This document shows positions 1-5,286 of a DNA stretch of 5,871 bases, piece after piece. The notes beneath the pieces were generated by a model. It was given only the letters and a program-made list of their open reading frames with translations. It had not been told where the DNA came from and made no database searches. Source of the stretch: Hyphomonadaceae bacterium UBA4763 (GTDB lineage: Bacteria > Pseudomonadota > Alphaproteobacteria > Caulobacterales > Aquidulcibacteraceae); assembly GCA_002403455.1 (NCBI GenBank), contig DHHV01000072.1:61871-67741 (forward strand), given 5' to 3'. Made by a program: the position numbers and the translations under genes. The first letter of the stretch is position 1; every line of letters begins with the position of its first letter.

Positions 1-1177
1 CAGCCGCCACGAAGCCACGCGCCCGACGGCGCGCATCGGCGTCGACCGCCAATACTTCATCGAATGACCCGGCGGGGCGCCCAGCCTGCGGATGGGTCCG
101 GACGGCGTCTTCGATCGTTTGTTCGACCAGCACGGCGATATCGGTAAACCGAATGCGCTCATTTAAAAACGCATCGACCGCGATTTCATTGGCGGCGTTC
201 ATGACGTTCGGCGCAATGCCGCCGGCGCGCGCGCAGGCGCGGGCGATCCGCAGCGCCGGAAAGCGCCCTTCGTCTGGCGGTTGAAAGGTAAGGCTCGCAA
301 TCTTGGCAAGGTCCAAACGCTGCGACGGCGCGGGCATGCGCTGCGGCCAAGCCAGCGTATAAGCGATGGGCGTGCGCATGTCCGGCGCGCCCAATTGCGC
401 CAATACCGAGCCATCCCGATAGGCGACGAGCGAATGCACGATCGATTGCGGATGCACGAGCACCTCAACGTCCCGTTCGGGCATGGCGAATAAGACGGTC
501 GCCTCGATCAATTCGAGGCCTTTATTCATCATTGTCGCGCTGTCGATCGAGATTTTCGCTCCCATCGACCAATTGGGGTGAGCAACGGCTTGCGCCGGCG
601 TTGCGGCATGCATTTCCTCGAGCGATTTCTGCCGAAATGGCCCGCCCGACGCTGTCAGGATCAGGCGCTCCACCATGTCTTTGTGGTCGAGCACCTGGAA
701 TATCGCATTATGTTCGGAATCGACCGGCAAAATGGTGGATCCGCTGGCGGCGGCGGCTTGCGTGAACAAGGCGCCAGCGCAAACGACGCATTCTTTATTG
801 GCGAGCGCCAGGATCGCGCCGCGCCGCACCGCCGCCAGAGTTGCCGGCAGACCCGCCGCGCCGACAATTGCGCCCATGACCCAGTCCGCCGGGCGATCGG
901 CCGCCTCTATCACGGCTTGCGCGCCGGCGGCGACGTCGATGCCCGAACCGGCCAAGCGGGATTTCAGCTCGGAAAAGCGCTCGGGTTCAGCGGTTACCGC
1001 CAATTGCGGGCGAAATTCGAGGGCTTGCTCAACCAGCCGATCGATATTGCGCGAACCAACCAGCGCGCGGATGGGAAAGGCGTCAGCTTCGTCGCGGCGC
1101 GCGGCGCGCACAACGTCCAAGGTCGAACAACCGATTGATCCCGTCGCGCCCAAAATTGTAATCGATCGCGTCGTCAT
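1..1177 (-). CDS. dxr: 1-deoxy-D-xylulose 5-phosphate reductoisomerase, 3' end beyond the window
   Basis: Converts 1-deoxy-D-xylulose 5-phosphate to 2-C-methyl-D-erythritol 4-phosphate with NADPH and a divalent metal, the committed step of the MEP isoprenoid pathway; the family is the target of fosmidomycin. I translated 392 codons without a stop. The NADPH-binding GATGSIGCSTLDVV is at 10-23, ANKE at 126-129 and the metal-binding DSEHNA at 153-158 (Asp153, Glu155). The loop ASGGPFR is at 176-182 and HPNWSMG starts at 200. SATMMNKGLE at 213-222 supplies Asn218, Lys219 and the metal ligand Glu222. PDMRTPIAY is at 265-273, and NAANEIAV comes late. The last visible residues (VDADARRRARGFVAA) correspond to the very end of E. 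coli Dxr, so probably only a few residues are missing. The ATG at 1177 has AAGG six bases upstream. Its product feeds the pathway that supplies UppS. Confidence 0.98.
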   Translation of the reverse strand, partial: MTTRSITILGATGSIGCSTLDVVRAARRDEADAFPIRALVGSRNIDRLVEQALEFRPQLAVTAEPERFSELKSRLAGSGIDVAAGAQAVIEAADRPADWVMGAIVGAAGLPATLAAVRRGAILALANKECVVCAGALFTQAAAASGSTILPVDSEHNAIFQVLDHKDMVERLILTASGGPFRQKSLEEMHAATPAQAVAHPNWSMGAKISIDSATMMNKGLELIEATVLFAMPERDVEVLVHPQSIVHSLVAYRDGSVLAQLGAPDMRTPIAYTLAWPQRMPAPSQRLDLAKIASLTFQPPDEGRFPALRIARACARAGGIAPNVMNAANEIAVDAFLNERIRFTDIAVLVEQTIEDAVRTHPQAGRPAGSFDEVLAVDADARRRARGFVAA

Positions 1178-1257
1178 GCCAAGCCTTGCAAATACAACCC
1201 CTGAGGCGCGCTTGCGTAGCCGCCTTTCGCCGCGCGGGCAAGCAAGCCCATCGCCAT
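1174..1257 (-). CDS. Possible 27-residue micro-ORF bridging cdsA and dxr
   Basis: Directly after the cdsA TAA, an ATG opens a 27-codon frame in the same frame as cdsA. It reads MAMGLLARAAKGGYASAPQG then LYLQGLA and stops with a TGA that overlaps the dxr start as ATGA. It therefore fills the whole spacer. I do not recognise it. There is no clear membrane segment, and no Shine-Dalgarno-like sequence before its ATG, so translation would depend on ribosomes terminating on cdsA. It could be a coupling peptide for dxr, a C-terminal extension of CdsA reached by stop-codon readthrough, or chance. The APQGLYL stretch faintly recalls the C-terminal end of TruA pseudouridine synthases, but this is too short to argue from. 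Confidence 0.3.
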   Translation of the reverse strand: MAMGLLARAAKGGYASAPQGLYLQGLA

Positions 1258-2076
1258 TTACGATAAGCGAAGGATCGCCAAGACCAATGCCGACGCAATA
1301 CTTGCCGCGCAAAGCGCGTCCAAGCGATCCATGAACCCGCCATGGCCGGGGATCAGGCCGCTGGCGTCTTTCACGTTGTAATGGCGCTTGATCACCGATT
1401 CGCCGACATCGCCGATTTGGCCAATCAACGCGATCACCGCGCCAATTACGGCCGCCAAGAGCGGCGGACCGAACGAATCGCCGCGAACCCCGCTCCAAAC
1501 CATGACCACAAATGCGCCAGCCGAAATGCCGCTGATCAGGCCCGCCCAGGTCTTGGCTGGACTAATCGTCGGCACGAGCTTTGGCCCGCCCAAAGCGCCG
1601 CCGCCAAAATAGGCCGCAATGTCATTTGCCCAGATCGCCAGCAACACCCCCATCGCCCAGTCAAAGCCATGCTCGGGTCGGGCGCGGACAAAAGCAAAGG
1701 CCGTCAGGGCGCCGGCGATCAACACAGCGCCAAACGCGCGCTCAAGCCCATTCCACAAATTGCGCGTTGGGAAGGTCGCCGCCATCGACCCCAGCACAAT
1801 TGCCGCCACCGCGTGTTCGCCATGGCGCAAGGTGGCAAGGGCCAAAGCCGCCGCCGTGGTTAGAATCGTGATCCAAAACAGGCTCACCGCCGTTGGCGCG
1901 CGCGTCATCCGCGTCCATTCAAACGCCATCGCAACGCCCAGCGCGAACAAGATCAAAGCCAGCGCCCAGCCGCCGGCCAGCACCGACCCTAAACCAACCG
2001 GCACAAGCACGATCGCCGAAGCGACGCGCAACGCCAGTTCGCGCCGGTCAAACCGGCGATGGCCGCCGTCAGCCAA
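1258..2076 (-). CDS. cdsA: Phosphatidate cytidylyltransferase (CDP-diglyceride synthase), TTG start proposed
   Basis: Makes CDP-diacylglycerol from phosphatidic acid and CTP, the branch-point precursor of bacterial phospholipids; integral inner-membrane protein. The start chosen gives 272 residues with several hydrophobic segments, the first near residues 18-45 (VASAIVLVPVGLGSVLAGGW and onward). The CDP-diglyceride synthase signature is complete at about 227-253: SVIKRHYNVKDASGLIPGHG then GFMDRLD, with the conserved KR, KD, HGG and DRLD residues. The open frame reaches back to an ATG at 2181, but that would overlap uppS by more than 110 bases, and the added residues (with FWMCYGR) look unlike CdsA. 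No ATG or GTG lies in the plausible region; TTG codons stand at 2085, 2076 and 2031. The 2076 TTG overlaps the uppS TGA and leaves about 17 residues before the first membrane segment. Identity is firm; the exact start is uncertain. Confidence 0.93.
   Translation of the reverse strand: MADGGHRRFDRRELALRVASAIVLVPVGLGSVLAGGWALALILFALGVAMAFEWTRMTRAPTAVSLFWITILTTAAALALATLRHGEHAVAAIVLGSMAATFPTRNLWNGLERAFGAVLIAGALTAFAFVRARPEHGFDWAMGVLLAIWANDIAAYFGGGALGGPKLVPTISPAKTWAGLISGISAGAFVVMVWSGVRGDSFGPPLLAAVIGAVIALIGQIGDVGESVIKRHYNVKDASGLIPGHGGFMDRLDALCAASIASALVLAILRLS
2042..2058 (-). repeat. Hairpin just inside cdsA
   Basis: CGCCGGT and ACCGGCG form a perfect seven-base-pair stem with a three-base loop (TTG on the message). 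It lies 11 bases beyond the uppS stop codon and about 18 bases beyond the proposed cdsA TTG start. It is coding sequence, so its pairing may be incidental, but its place matches a junction where ribosomes stop and restart. Confidence 0.5.
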
Positions 2077-2800
2077 GGCCGCCAAATCGACGCGCGCGCT
2101 TGGCGAATTCGCCCATGGCCGCCTCAAGATGTTCACGTTCGAAATCCGGCCATAACACATCCAAAAAGACGAGCTCGGCATAAGCCGCCTGCCACAGGAG
2201 GAAATTGCTGATCCGCTGCTCGCCGCTCGTGCGAATGATCACATCCGGATCGGGCAATTCTCGGGTGTCCAAGAAATCGGTGAACCGCTCCGCCGTCAAG
2301 GCGTGCGGATCGAGCCGCCCGGCGGCGACCGCTTCACAGGCGCGTTTGGCGGCGCGCACCAATTCCGATTGGCCGCCATAATTGAACGCCAGCGTCAAAT
2401 TCAGACGGGAATTATGGGCGGTGGCGGTTTCCGCCCGCAAAATCAGCGTCAGAATATCAGGGCGCAGATCGCTGCGATCGCCAATGACGCGCACCCGCAC
2501 GCCCTCTTCCACCAGCCGATCGAGATCGCGCTGAACATATTCCTTCATCAGGCCGAGCAGGGCTTCGACCTCGTCCCGGGGGCGGCGCCAATTTTCGGTC
2601 GAGAAACCAAAGACCGTCAGATAGCCAAGGCCAAGATCGCCAGCCGCCTCTACAGCGCGGCGCAAGGCCTCAACCCCAGCGCGATGGCCAAACACGCGCG
2701 GACGATTGCGCCGCGTCGCCCAGCGCCCGTTCCCGTCCATGATGATAGCGATGTGGCGCGCGATGGGTGTATCGGGCAGTTTCGGGGCAAGCGCGGTCAT
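2069..2800 (-). CDS. uppS: Undecaprenyl diphosphate synthase (cis-prenyltransferase)
   Basis: Adds isopentenyl diphosphate units in cis to farnesyl diphosphate, giving the C55 carrier lipid for peptidoglycan and other wall polymers. It has 243 residues, near the family norm of about 250. The catalytic P-loop HIAIIMDGNGRWA lies at 16-28 with the metal-binding Asp22. FSTENW is at 66-71 and NYGGQSE at 140-146. RTSGEQRISNFLLWQ begins at 190, with Arg190 and Arg196 for isopentenyl diphosphate and Glu209 as the second metal ligand. These positions are each four lower than in the E. coli enzyme, so alignment is gapless over this span. FLDVLWPDF follows. The ATG has GGA seven bases upstream. The 3' end overlaps the proposed cdsA start by eight bases, implying translational coupling. 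Long-chain relatives with other product lengths exist, but the context favours UppS. Confidence 0.97.
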   Translation of the reverse strand: MTALAPKLPDTPIARHIAIIMDGNGRWATRRNRPRVFGHRAGVEALRRAVEAAGDLGLGYLTVFGFSTENWRRPRDEVEALLGLMKEYVQRDLDRLVEEGVRVRVIGDRSDLRPDILTLILRAETATAHNSRLNLTLAFNYGGQSELVRAAKRACEAVAAGRLDPHALTAERFTDFLDTRELPDPDVIIRTSGEQRISNFLLWQAAYAELVFLDVLWPDFEREHLEAAMGEFAKRARRFGGLG

Positions 2801-2815
2801 TCGTCATTCCAATTT

Positions 2816-2833
2816 ATCGGCGCGCGCGCCGAT
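2816..2833. repeat. Perfect 18-base palindrome between frr and uppS
   Basis: ATCGGCGCGCGCGCCGAT reads identically on both strands. It spans most of the 32-base frr-uppS gap and includes one base of the frr stop codon. As RNA it could form a seven-base-pair stem with a CGCG loop. The downstream minus-strand sequence AAATTGG is not a T run, so an intrinsic terminator is unlikely. It could be an mRNA-stabilising hairpin or a protein site. Confidence 0.65.
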
Positions 2834-3393
2834 CAGACCTGCATGATCTCCTCTTCTTTCGATTTCAGCGCCTCATCGACCTTTTTTACATATTGATCGG
2901 TCGCTTGTTGCACTTTCTCCGAAAGAGATTTCATTTCATCTTCAGACATTTCGCCGTCTTTTTCCGCCTTTTTTAGGGCGTCCATGCCGTCGCGGCGCAC
3001 ATTTCGGATCGCCACTTTGGCTTCTTCGGCATATTTGCCGGCGAGCTTGGCCAATTCCTTGCGGCGCTCTTCGTTCAAGGGTGGAATTGGGATGCGCAAG
3101 GTGGTCCCGTCCATGACAGGATTAAGGCCCAAGCCAGCGACGCGGATGGCTTTATCGACCGCGCCGACAACGCTTTTGTCCCAGATTTGCACGGCCAGCA
3201 TGCGCGAATCGAGAACGCTGACCGAGGCCAATTGGTTCAGCGGCTGAGTGGCGCCATAGGCCTCCACCATGACTGGATCGAGCAGATTCACCGAGGCGCG
3301 CCCGGCCCGCAGCCCGGCAAATTCCTGTTTCACTGAAGCAATCGCGCCATCCATGCGTTTTTTCAGCGATTCCAGATCAAACTTTGCACTCAT
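2833..3393 (-). CDS. frr: Ribosome recycling factor
   Basis: Splits post-termination ribosomes together with EF-G, freeing subunits for another round; cytoplasmic and normally essential. The 186 residues match the family length of about 185. The first helix of domain I (MSAKFDLESLKKRMDGAI) is followed by the conserved GLRAGRAS at about 27-34, the domain II beta region with the SVLDSRMLAVQIWDKS stretch, and the highly conserved hinge and third helix block IPIPPLNEERRKELAKLAGKYAEEAK (quoted as a reading of a continuous stretch), then AIRNVRRDGMDALKK. The C-terminal helix ends KSKEEEIMQV. The ATG at 3393 has GGAGG with five bases of spacing, the strongest ribosome binding site in the window. It lies 13 bases after pyrH, a pairing found in most bacteria, and 32 bases before uppS. 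It is intact with no unusual residues. Confidence 0.98.
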   Translation of the reverse strand: MSAKFDLESLKKRMDGAIASVKQEFAGLRAGRASVNLLDPVMVEAYGATQPLNQLASVSVLDSRMLAVQIWDKSVVGAVDKAIRVAGLGLNPVMDGTTLRIPIPPLNEERRKELAKLAGKYAEEAKVAIRNVRRDGMDALKKAEKDGEMSEDEMKSLSEKVQQATDQYVKKVDEALKSKEEEIMQV

Positions 3394-3398
3394 CCTCG

Positions 3399-3403
3399 CC
3401 TCC
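3399..3403 (-). promoter_or_regulatory. Strong ribosome binding site of frr
   Basis: GGAGG sits five bases before the frr ATG, in the 13-base gap after the pyrH stop. It is the closest match to the anti-Shine-Dalgarno consensus in the window and fits a protein needed in quantity. Confidence 0.85.
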
Positions 3404-3406
3404 GTG

Positions 3407-4156
3407 TCAGGCTTCCATCGAAATCATCGTCGAGCGGCCGCGGCCGCGCAAAACGGCGGCCAAGGCCCCGGGCTCATGGATGCGAAACACCACGATCGGG
3501 ATGCGCGCATCGCGCATCATGGCGACCGCGCTCGCATCCATGACTTGCAGATTGCGCGCCAGCACATCTTGAAAGGTCAAGCGGTCATAGCGGACGGCGC
3601 CCGCCACCTTGCGCGGATCGTCCGAATAGACCCCATCGACTTGCGTGCCCTTGAACAATGCGCCGCAGCCCATTTCGGCCGCCCGCAATGCGGCGGCGGT
3701 GTCGGTGGTAAAAAACGGATTGCCCGTGCCGGCCGCAAAGATCACGACGCGGCCTTTTTCCATATGCCGAATGGCGCGGCGGCGAATATACGGCTCGCAA
3801 ACGCTTTGCATCGGGATCGCCGACAACACACGCGTGTCAAAGCCATGGCTTTCCAGCGCGTTTTGCATGGCGAGCGCATTCATCACCGTCGCGAGCATGC
3901 CCATGTAATCGGCGGAGGCGCGCTCCATGCCTCTGGCGGCCCCCGCCATTCCGCGGAAAATGTTGCCGCCGCCGATCACGAGGCACATTTGGATGCCGTC
4001 TTTCAGCACCGCGCCGAGTTCGGCGGCGACCCGATTACAGGCGCCCATGTCGATGCCAAACCCTGCCTCGCCCATCAGCATTTCCCCCGAAATCTTCAGC
4101 AAGATCCGGGGGAAAAGAAACTCGCTTTTATCGCCAGCGGCGCTTGCGTTAGTCAT
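3407..4156 (-). CDS. pyrH: UMP kinase (uridylate kinase)
   Basis: Phosphorylates UMP to UDP with ATP, the first step from UMP to UTP and CTP; bacterial enzymes of this family are hexamers of the amino-acid-kinase fold and are usually activated by GTP and inhibited by UTP. From the start chosen here it has 249 residues. Visible motifs are the phosphate-binding RILLKISGE at about 17-25, VIGGGNIFRG at 61-70, DYMGMLATVMNA at 83-93, GTGNPFFTTDTAA at 143-155 in the UMP and phosphate site, and VDGVYSDDPR at 173-182 in the nucleotide loop, then MDASAVAMMRD. An in-frame ATG at 4183 would add nine residues, but it has no Shine-Dalgarno-like sequence, while the ATG at 4156 has GAGG with five bases of spacing. 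The gene is followed after 13 bases by frr. The first third of its coding sequence contains a strong hairpin, listed separately. Confidence 0.97.
   Translation of the reverse strand: MTNASAAGDKSEFLFPRILLKISGEMLMGEAGFGIDMGACNRVAAELGAVLKDGIQMCLVIGGGNIFRGMAGAARGMERASADYMGMLATVMNALAMQNALESHGFDTRVLSAIPMQSVCEPYIRRRAIRHMEKGRVVIFAAGTGNPFFTTDTAAALRAAEMGCGALFKGTQVDGVYSDDPRKVAGAVRYDRLTFQDVLARNLQVMDASAVAMMRDARIPIVVFRIHEPGALAAVLRGRGRSTMISMEA
4081..4115 (-). repeat. Inverted repeat forming a hairpin inside pyrH
   Basis: In the pyrH message TTTCCCCCG (4115-4107) pairs with CGGGGGAAA (4089-4081), then after a small one-by-two internal loop ATCTT (4105-4101) pairs with AAGAT (4096-4092), around the four-base loop GCTG. 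That gives 14 base pairs, starting 41 bases after the A of the proposed start codon. It encodes the conserved FPRILLKISGE segment. No T run follows, so it is not a standard terminator. Confidence 0.6.
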
Positions 4157-4160
4157 CGCC

Positions 4161-4165
4161 ACCTC
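4161..4165 (-). promoter_or_regulatory. Ribosome binding site deciding the pyrH start
   Basis: GAGGT on the minus strand places GAGG five bases before the ATG at 4156. The upstream in-frame ATG at 4183 has nothing comparable, so this site favours the shorter UMP kinase. The site itself would lie inside the longer reading. Confidence 0.75.
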
Positions 4166-4201
4166 AATGGCTGCGGAAGTCATCGGCCATGTTCATGCCG
4201 C

Positions 4202-4260
4202 TGACTCGGCGGCTAAAACAAGGCGCCGCGCCCGTCGGTAGCGCTTTCCGGCCGCCGTCA
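4202..4260 (-). promoter_or_regulatory. Structured tsf-pyrH spacer, possible attenuator
   Basis: The spacer between tsf and pyrH can fold as a nested structure in the transcript. Outer arms TGAC-GGCGGC (4260-4251) and GCCGCC-GA-GTCA (4213-4202) pair over ten positions with a two-base bulge. Inside, GGCGCGGCGCC (4232-4222) can form a short GC hairpin followed at once by TTGTTTT. That is the layout of a weak intrinsic terminator, which would lower the level of the pyrH-dxr part relative to rpsB-tsf. The inner stem is only about four base pairs, and the T run is interrupted, so full termination is unlikely. This is inference from base pairing only. Confidence 0.3.
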
Positions 4261-4268
4261 AAGCGTCG

Positions 4269-5210
4269 TTAAGCCTGCCCCTTGGCCGCAGCGGCAACCT
4301 CAGCGGCGAAATCTTCGGTTTTCTTTTCGATGCCTTCGCCAAGCGCAAAGCGCACAAAGCCCACCAGCTTGGCTGGCGCGCCGGAGGCTTTGCCTTGCTC
4401 GGCGATGAAGGCCTCAACGGATTGATCCGGATTGAGCACGAAAGCCTGTTTCACCAGAACCGATTCTTCGTAGAATTTGCGCAGGCGCCCTTCGATCATT
4501 TTCTCGATGGCGGCGGCCGGCTTGCCAGACGCGCTCGCCTGTTCGGTGAGAACCGCGCGCTCGCGCGCCACGACCTCCGGGTCGAGCTCTTCGATGAAGG
4601 CGGCCAGCGGCGCGGTCGCGGCAACGTGCATCGCGACTTTGCGGGCGGCGTCGGACAAAATGTCTTTGTCGCCCGCCCCTTCAACCGCGACCAACACCCC
4701 GATCCGGCCCATGTCGGGCGCGGCGAGATTGTGGATATAGCTCGCGACAACGCCTGGCTCGGCCGCCAGCACCGCGGCGCGGCGCAAGGTCATGTTCTCG
4801 CCGATGGTCGCGACCAGATTGGCGATCATGTCGGCATTGGAGCTTGCATCCGCGCCCGGCGCCGCCAAGATCGCCTCGACATTGCCGTCATGCACCAGCG
4901 CCGCCTTGGCGATATGGCCGACAGCGGCTTGGAACATCGCATTGCGCGCGACGAAATCGGTCTCCGAATTGAGCTCGATCACGGCGCCGCGGGCGCGGGC
5001 GCCCTGTGTTTCATTGGCCACACCCACCAGCCCTTCGGCGGCGATGCGGCCCGCTTTCTTCGCCGCCTTGGAAAGGCCCTTGGCGCGCAGCCAGTCGATC
5101 GCAGCGTCAAGATCGCCGTGGGTTTCGACCAACGCCTTTTTGCAATCCATCATGCCGGCGCCGGTGCGCTCGCGCAATTCCTTGACGAGGCTCGCAGAAA
5201 TCTCGCTCAT
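4269..5210 (-). CDS. tsf: Elongation factor Ts
   Basis: Nucleotide exchange factor that releases GDP from EF-Tu so that it can be recharged with GTP; cytoplasmic. The protein has 313 residues, close to the usual alphaproteobacterial length. The N-terminal UBA-like domain carries TGAGMMDCKKAL at residues 16-27, followed by the family motif AIDWLRAKGLSKAAKKAGR at about 37-55. The core contains AVIELNSETDFVARN at about 76-90, the segment that contacts EF-Tu. A later family block reads KVAMHVAATAPL, and a C-terminal block reads EGRLRKFYEESVLVKQAFV. The ATG at 5210 fits the usual MSEI/MAEI-type start and has AAAGGA seven bases upstream. It follows rpsB by 76 bases and precedes pyrH by 112 bases. 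It is complete, with nothing missing. A long open frame on the opposite strand across it is a codon-composition shadow. Confidence 0.98.
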   Translation of the reverse strand: MSEISASLVKELRERTGAGMMDCKKALVETHGDLDAAIDWLRAKGLSKAAKKAGRIAAEGLVGVANETQGARARGAVIELNSETDFVARNAMFQAAVGHIAKAALVHDGNVEAILAAPGADASSNADMIANLVATIGENMTLRRAAVLAAEPGVVASYIHNLAAPDMGRIGVLVAVEGAGDKDILSDAARKVAMHVAATAPLAAFIEELDPEVVARERAVLTEQASASGKPAAAIEKMIEGRLRKFYEESVLVKQAFVLNPDQSVEAFIAEQGKASGAPAKLVGFVRFALGEGIEKKTEDFAAEVAAAAKGQA

Positions 5211-5286
5211 CTGTCGTTCCTTTCGTGACCAATCATCGTATGTGGAGACTGCGCAGCCGCTTTTTCACCAAGCCGCCGTCCGGGAT
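5211..5286 (-). other. rpsB-tsf spacer
   Basis: This 76-base spacer contains the tsf ribosome binding site AAAGGA at 5218-5223. I see no convincing promoter, no hairpin followed by a T run on the transcribed strand, and no open frame with a start and good binding site. rpsB and tsf are therefore probably read as one transcript. Confidence 0.6.

Noticed and set aside
578..1334. Overlapping plus-strand frames opposite dxr
   Set aside because: The minus strand carries a full set of Dxr catalytic motifs in one unbroken frame, so these are shadows.
2077..2181. N-terminal extension of CdsA back to the ATG at 2181
   Set aside because: It would overlap the conserved C-terminal coding part of uppS by over 110 bases, and the extra residues look like a shadow of that gene rather than part of CdsA.
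3434..3447. 14-base palindrome GCGGCCGCGGCCGC near the pyrH 3' end
   Set aside because: It encodes an RGRGRS-type run in high-GC codons; simple composition explains it.
3269..4204. 311-codon open frame on the plus strand across frr and pyrH
   Set aside because: It lies antisense to two unmistakable genes, its His, Arg and Ala composition is typical of a high-GC shadow frame, and no known motif is visible.
4239..4261. Possible promoter with TTGACG before pyrH
   Set aside because: No recognisable -10 hexamer lies at 16-18 bases; the nearest candidate is poorly matched and too close. Kept only as a remark under the spacer finding.
4395..5228. 277-codon open frame on the plus strand opposite tsf
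   Set aside because: It mirrors the EF-Ts codons; composition and lack of motifs mark it as a shadow.
5240..5280. Possible terminator or leader structure between rpsB and tsf
   Set aside because: The GC-rich segments do not form a stem of useful length with a loop and trailing T run on the transcribed strand.
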